Assembly: GCA_025963955.1 (NCBI GenBank)
Contig: JAOPZU010000539.1
Span: 1-6,505, forward strand
Source of the DNA: Solirubrobacterales bacterium
GTDB taxonomy: Bacteria; Actinomycetota; Thermoleophilia; Solirubrobacterales; Solirubrobacteraceae
Direction: 5' to 3'
DNA: 6,505 nucleotides
Shown: positions 6,254 through 6,505 of the stretch, piece by piece
Position numbering within the stretch: the first letter of the stretch is position 1
Layout of the letters: the number at the start of each line of letters is the position of its first letter
The notes under the pieces: generated by a model
Databases searched by the model: none
Told to the model about the DNA's origin: nothing
What the model saw: the letters and a program-made list of their open reading frames with translations, nothing else
Program-made: the position numbers and the translations under genes

Positions 6254-6279
6254 CGACGCCGCCCACCCGGGCGGCGTCG
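6254..6279. terminator. Terminator hairpin shared by tRNA-Tyr and the convergent minus-strand gene
   Basis: An 11-bp perfect stem (CGACGCCGCCC with GGGCGGCGTCG) closes an ACCC loop, 20 bases after the tRNA and five bases beyond the stop of the minus-strand gene. As a perfect inverted repeat it folds in RNA from either strand. There is only a weak T content downstream on the plus strand and no T-run on the minus strand. Confidence 0.75.
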
Positions 6280-6284
6280 CTCGT

Positions 6285-6505
6285 TCACGCTCCGTCGTGC
6301 AGCTCTTGACGGGCGAGCTCACGCACCGCGGCGCGAACGGCCTCCACGGCCTCTTCGTCGGAGGCCCCGAGCGCCTTGACCAGGTCGGTCGCGGTGGACC
6401 TCACCTGCCCGACGATGACCGACGTCGAGAGGTTCGCGGTGCGCTCGAGCCCGAGCGTGGCGCGCGCTGCGGCGTCGAGGGCGTGACCGCGGGCGCGCTG
6501 CCCGC
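6285..6505 (-). CDS. C-terminal part of an unrecognised helical protein, cut by the right edge
   Basis: The last 72 codons or so of a minus-strand gene are visible, ending with TGA at 6287-6285; the start lies beyond the window. The readable part begins GQRARGHALDAAARATLGLE and ends VRELARQELHDGA. It is rich in Ala, Leu, Glu and Arg, has no membrane segment, no cysteine and no catalytic motif I recognise, and looks like three or four amphipathic helices, the last of them acidic-basic (SDEEAVEAVRAAVRELARQE). About nine tenths of codons end in G or C, matching true genes in the window and supporting this frame. It is convergent with tRNA-Tyr and shares the hairpin in the gap. No function can be given from this fragment. 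Confidence 0.7.
   Translation of the reverse strand, partial: GQRARGHALDAAARATLGLERTANLSTSVIVGQVRSTATDLVKALGASDEEAVEAVRAAVRELARQELHDGA

Overview
The window is very GC-rich. Its coding strands use mostly G or C in the third codon position. It carries a primary sigma factor whose C-terminal tail ([20 protein letters not shown]) looks to me like deep-branching Actinobacteria, together with a FolE2-type GTP cyclohydrolase. The best guess is a chromosomal segment from a Thermoleophilia/Solirubrobacterales-type actinobacterium; this is inferred from protein resemblance and composition, not from a search. I see no insertion sequence, prophage, CRISPR array or defence cassette. Most of the region looks like ordinary chromosome.

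Left part (1-1633): a minus-strand gene runs off the left edge. It encodes an unusually long type IV pilin-like protein: a prepilin leader and N-terminal helix, a cysteine-rich region with a DxDxDGxxD calcium-type loop, an Ig-like segment and at least two fibronectin-III-like segments. A short divergent intergenic region (1468-1633) separates it from a plus-strand cluster and holds a candidate promoter and a 10-bp direct repeat.

Middle left (1634-3534): three plus-strand genes in a row, an RhtA-like EamA exporter, the CDP-alcohol phosphatidyltransferase PgsA (phosphatidylglycerophosphate synthase), and a 135-residue membrane-anchored protein of unknown function whose ATG overlaps the pgsA stop (ATGA). 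A small GC hairpin lies at the convergent junction with folE2.

Middle right (3575-6063): folE2 on the minus strand and the primary sigma factor gene rpoD on the plus strand diverge from a 274-bp region. That region contains a chain of three overlapping inverted repeats on the folE2 side. On the rpoD side it contains a possible 46-codon upstream ORF whose stop overlaps the rpoD TTG start (TTGA). rpoD ends in tandem hairpins, the second a 15-bp stem.

Right end (6064-6505): a single tRNA-Tyr(GTA) gene with its own candidate -10 box, a strong shared hairpin, and the C-terminal end of an unrecognised helical protein on the minus strand.

The genes do not form one pathway. They cover membrane lipid synthesis, amino-acid export, pterin/folate synthesis, the core transcription machinery and a surface pilin. 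The points most worth a second look are the modular pilin, the folE2 leader inverted repeats, the rpoD upstream ORF, and the conserved-looking but unidentified protein coupled to pgsA.
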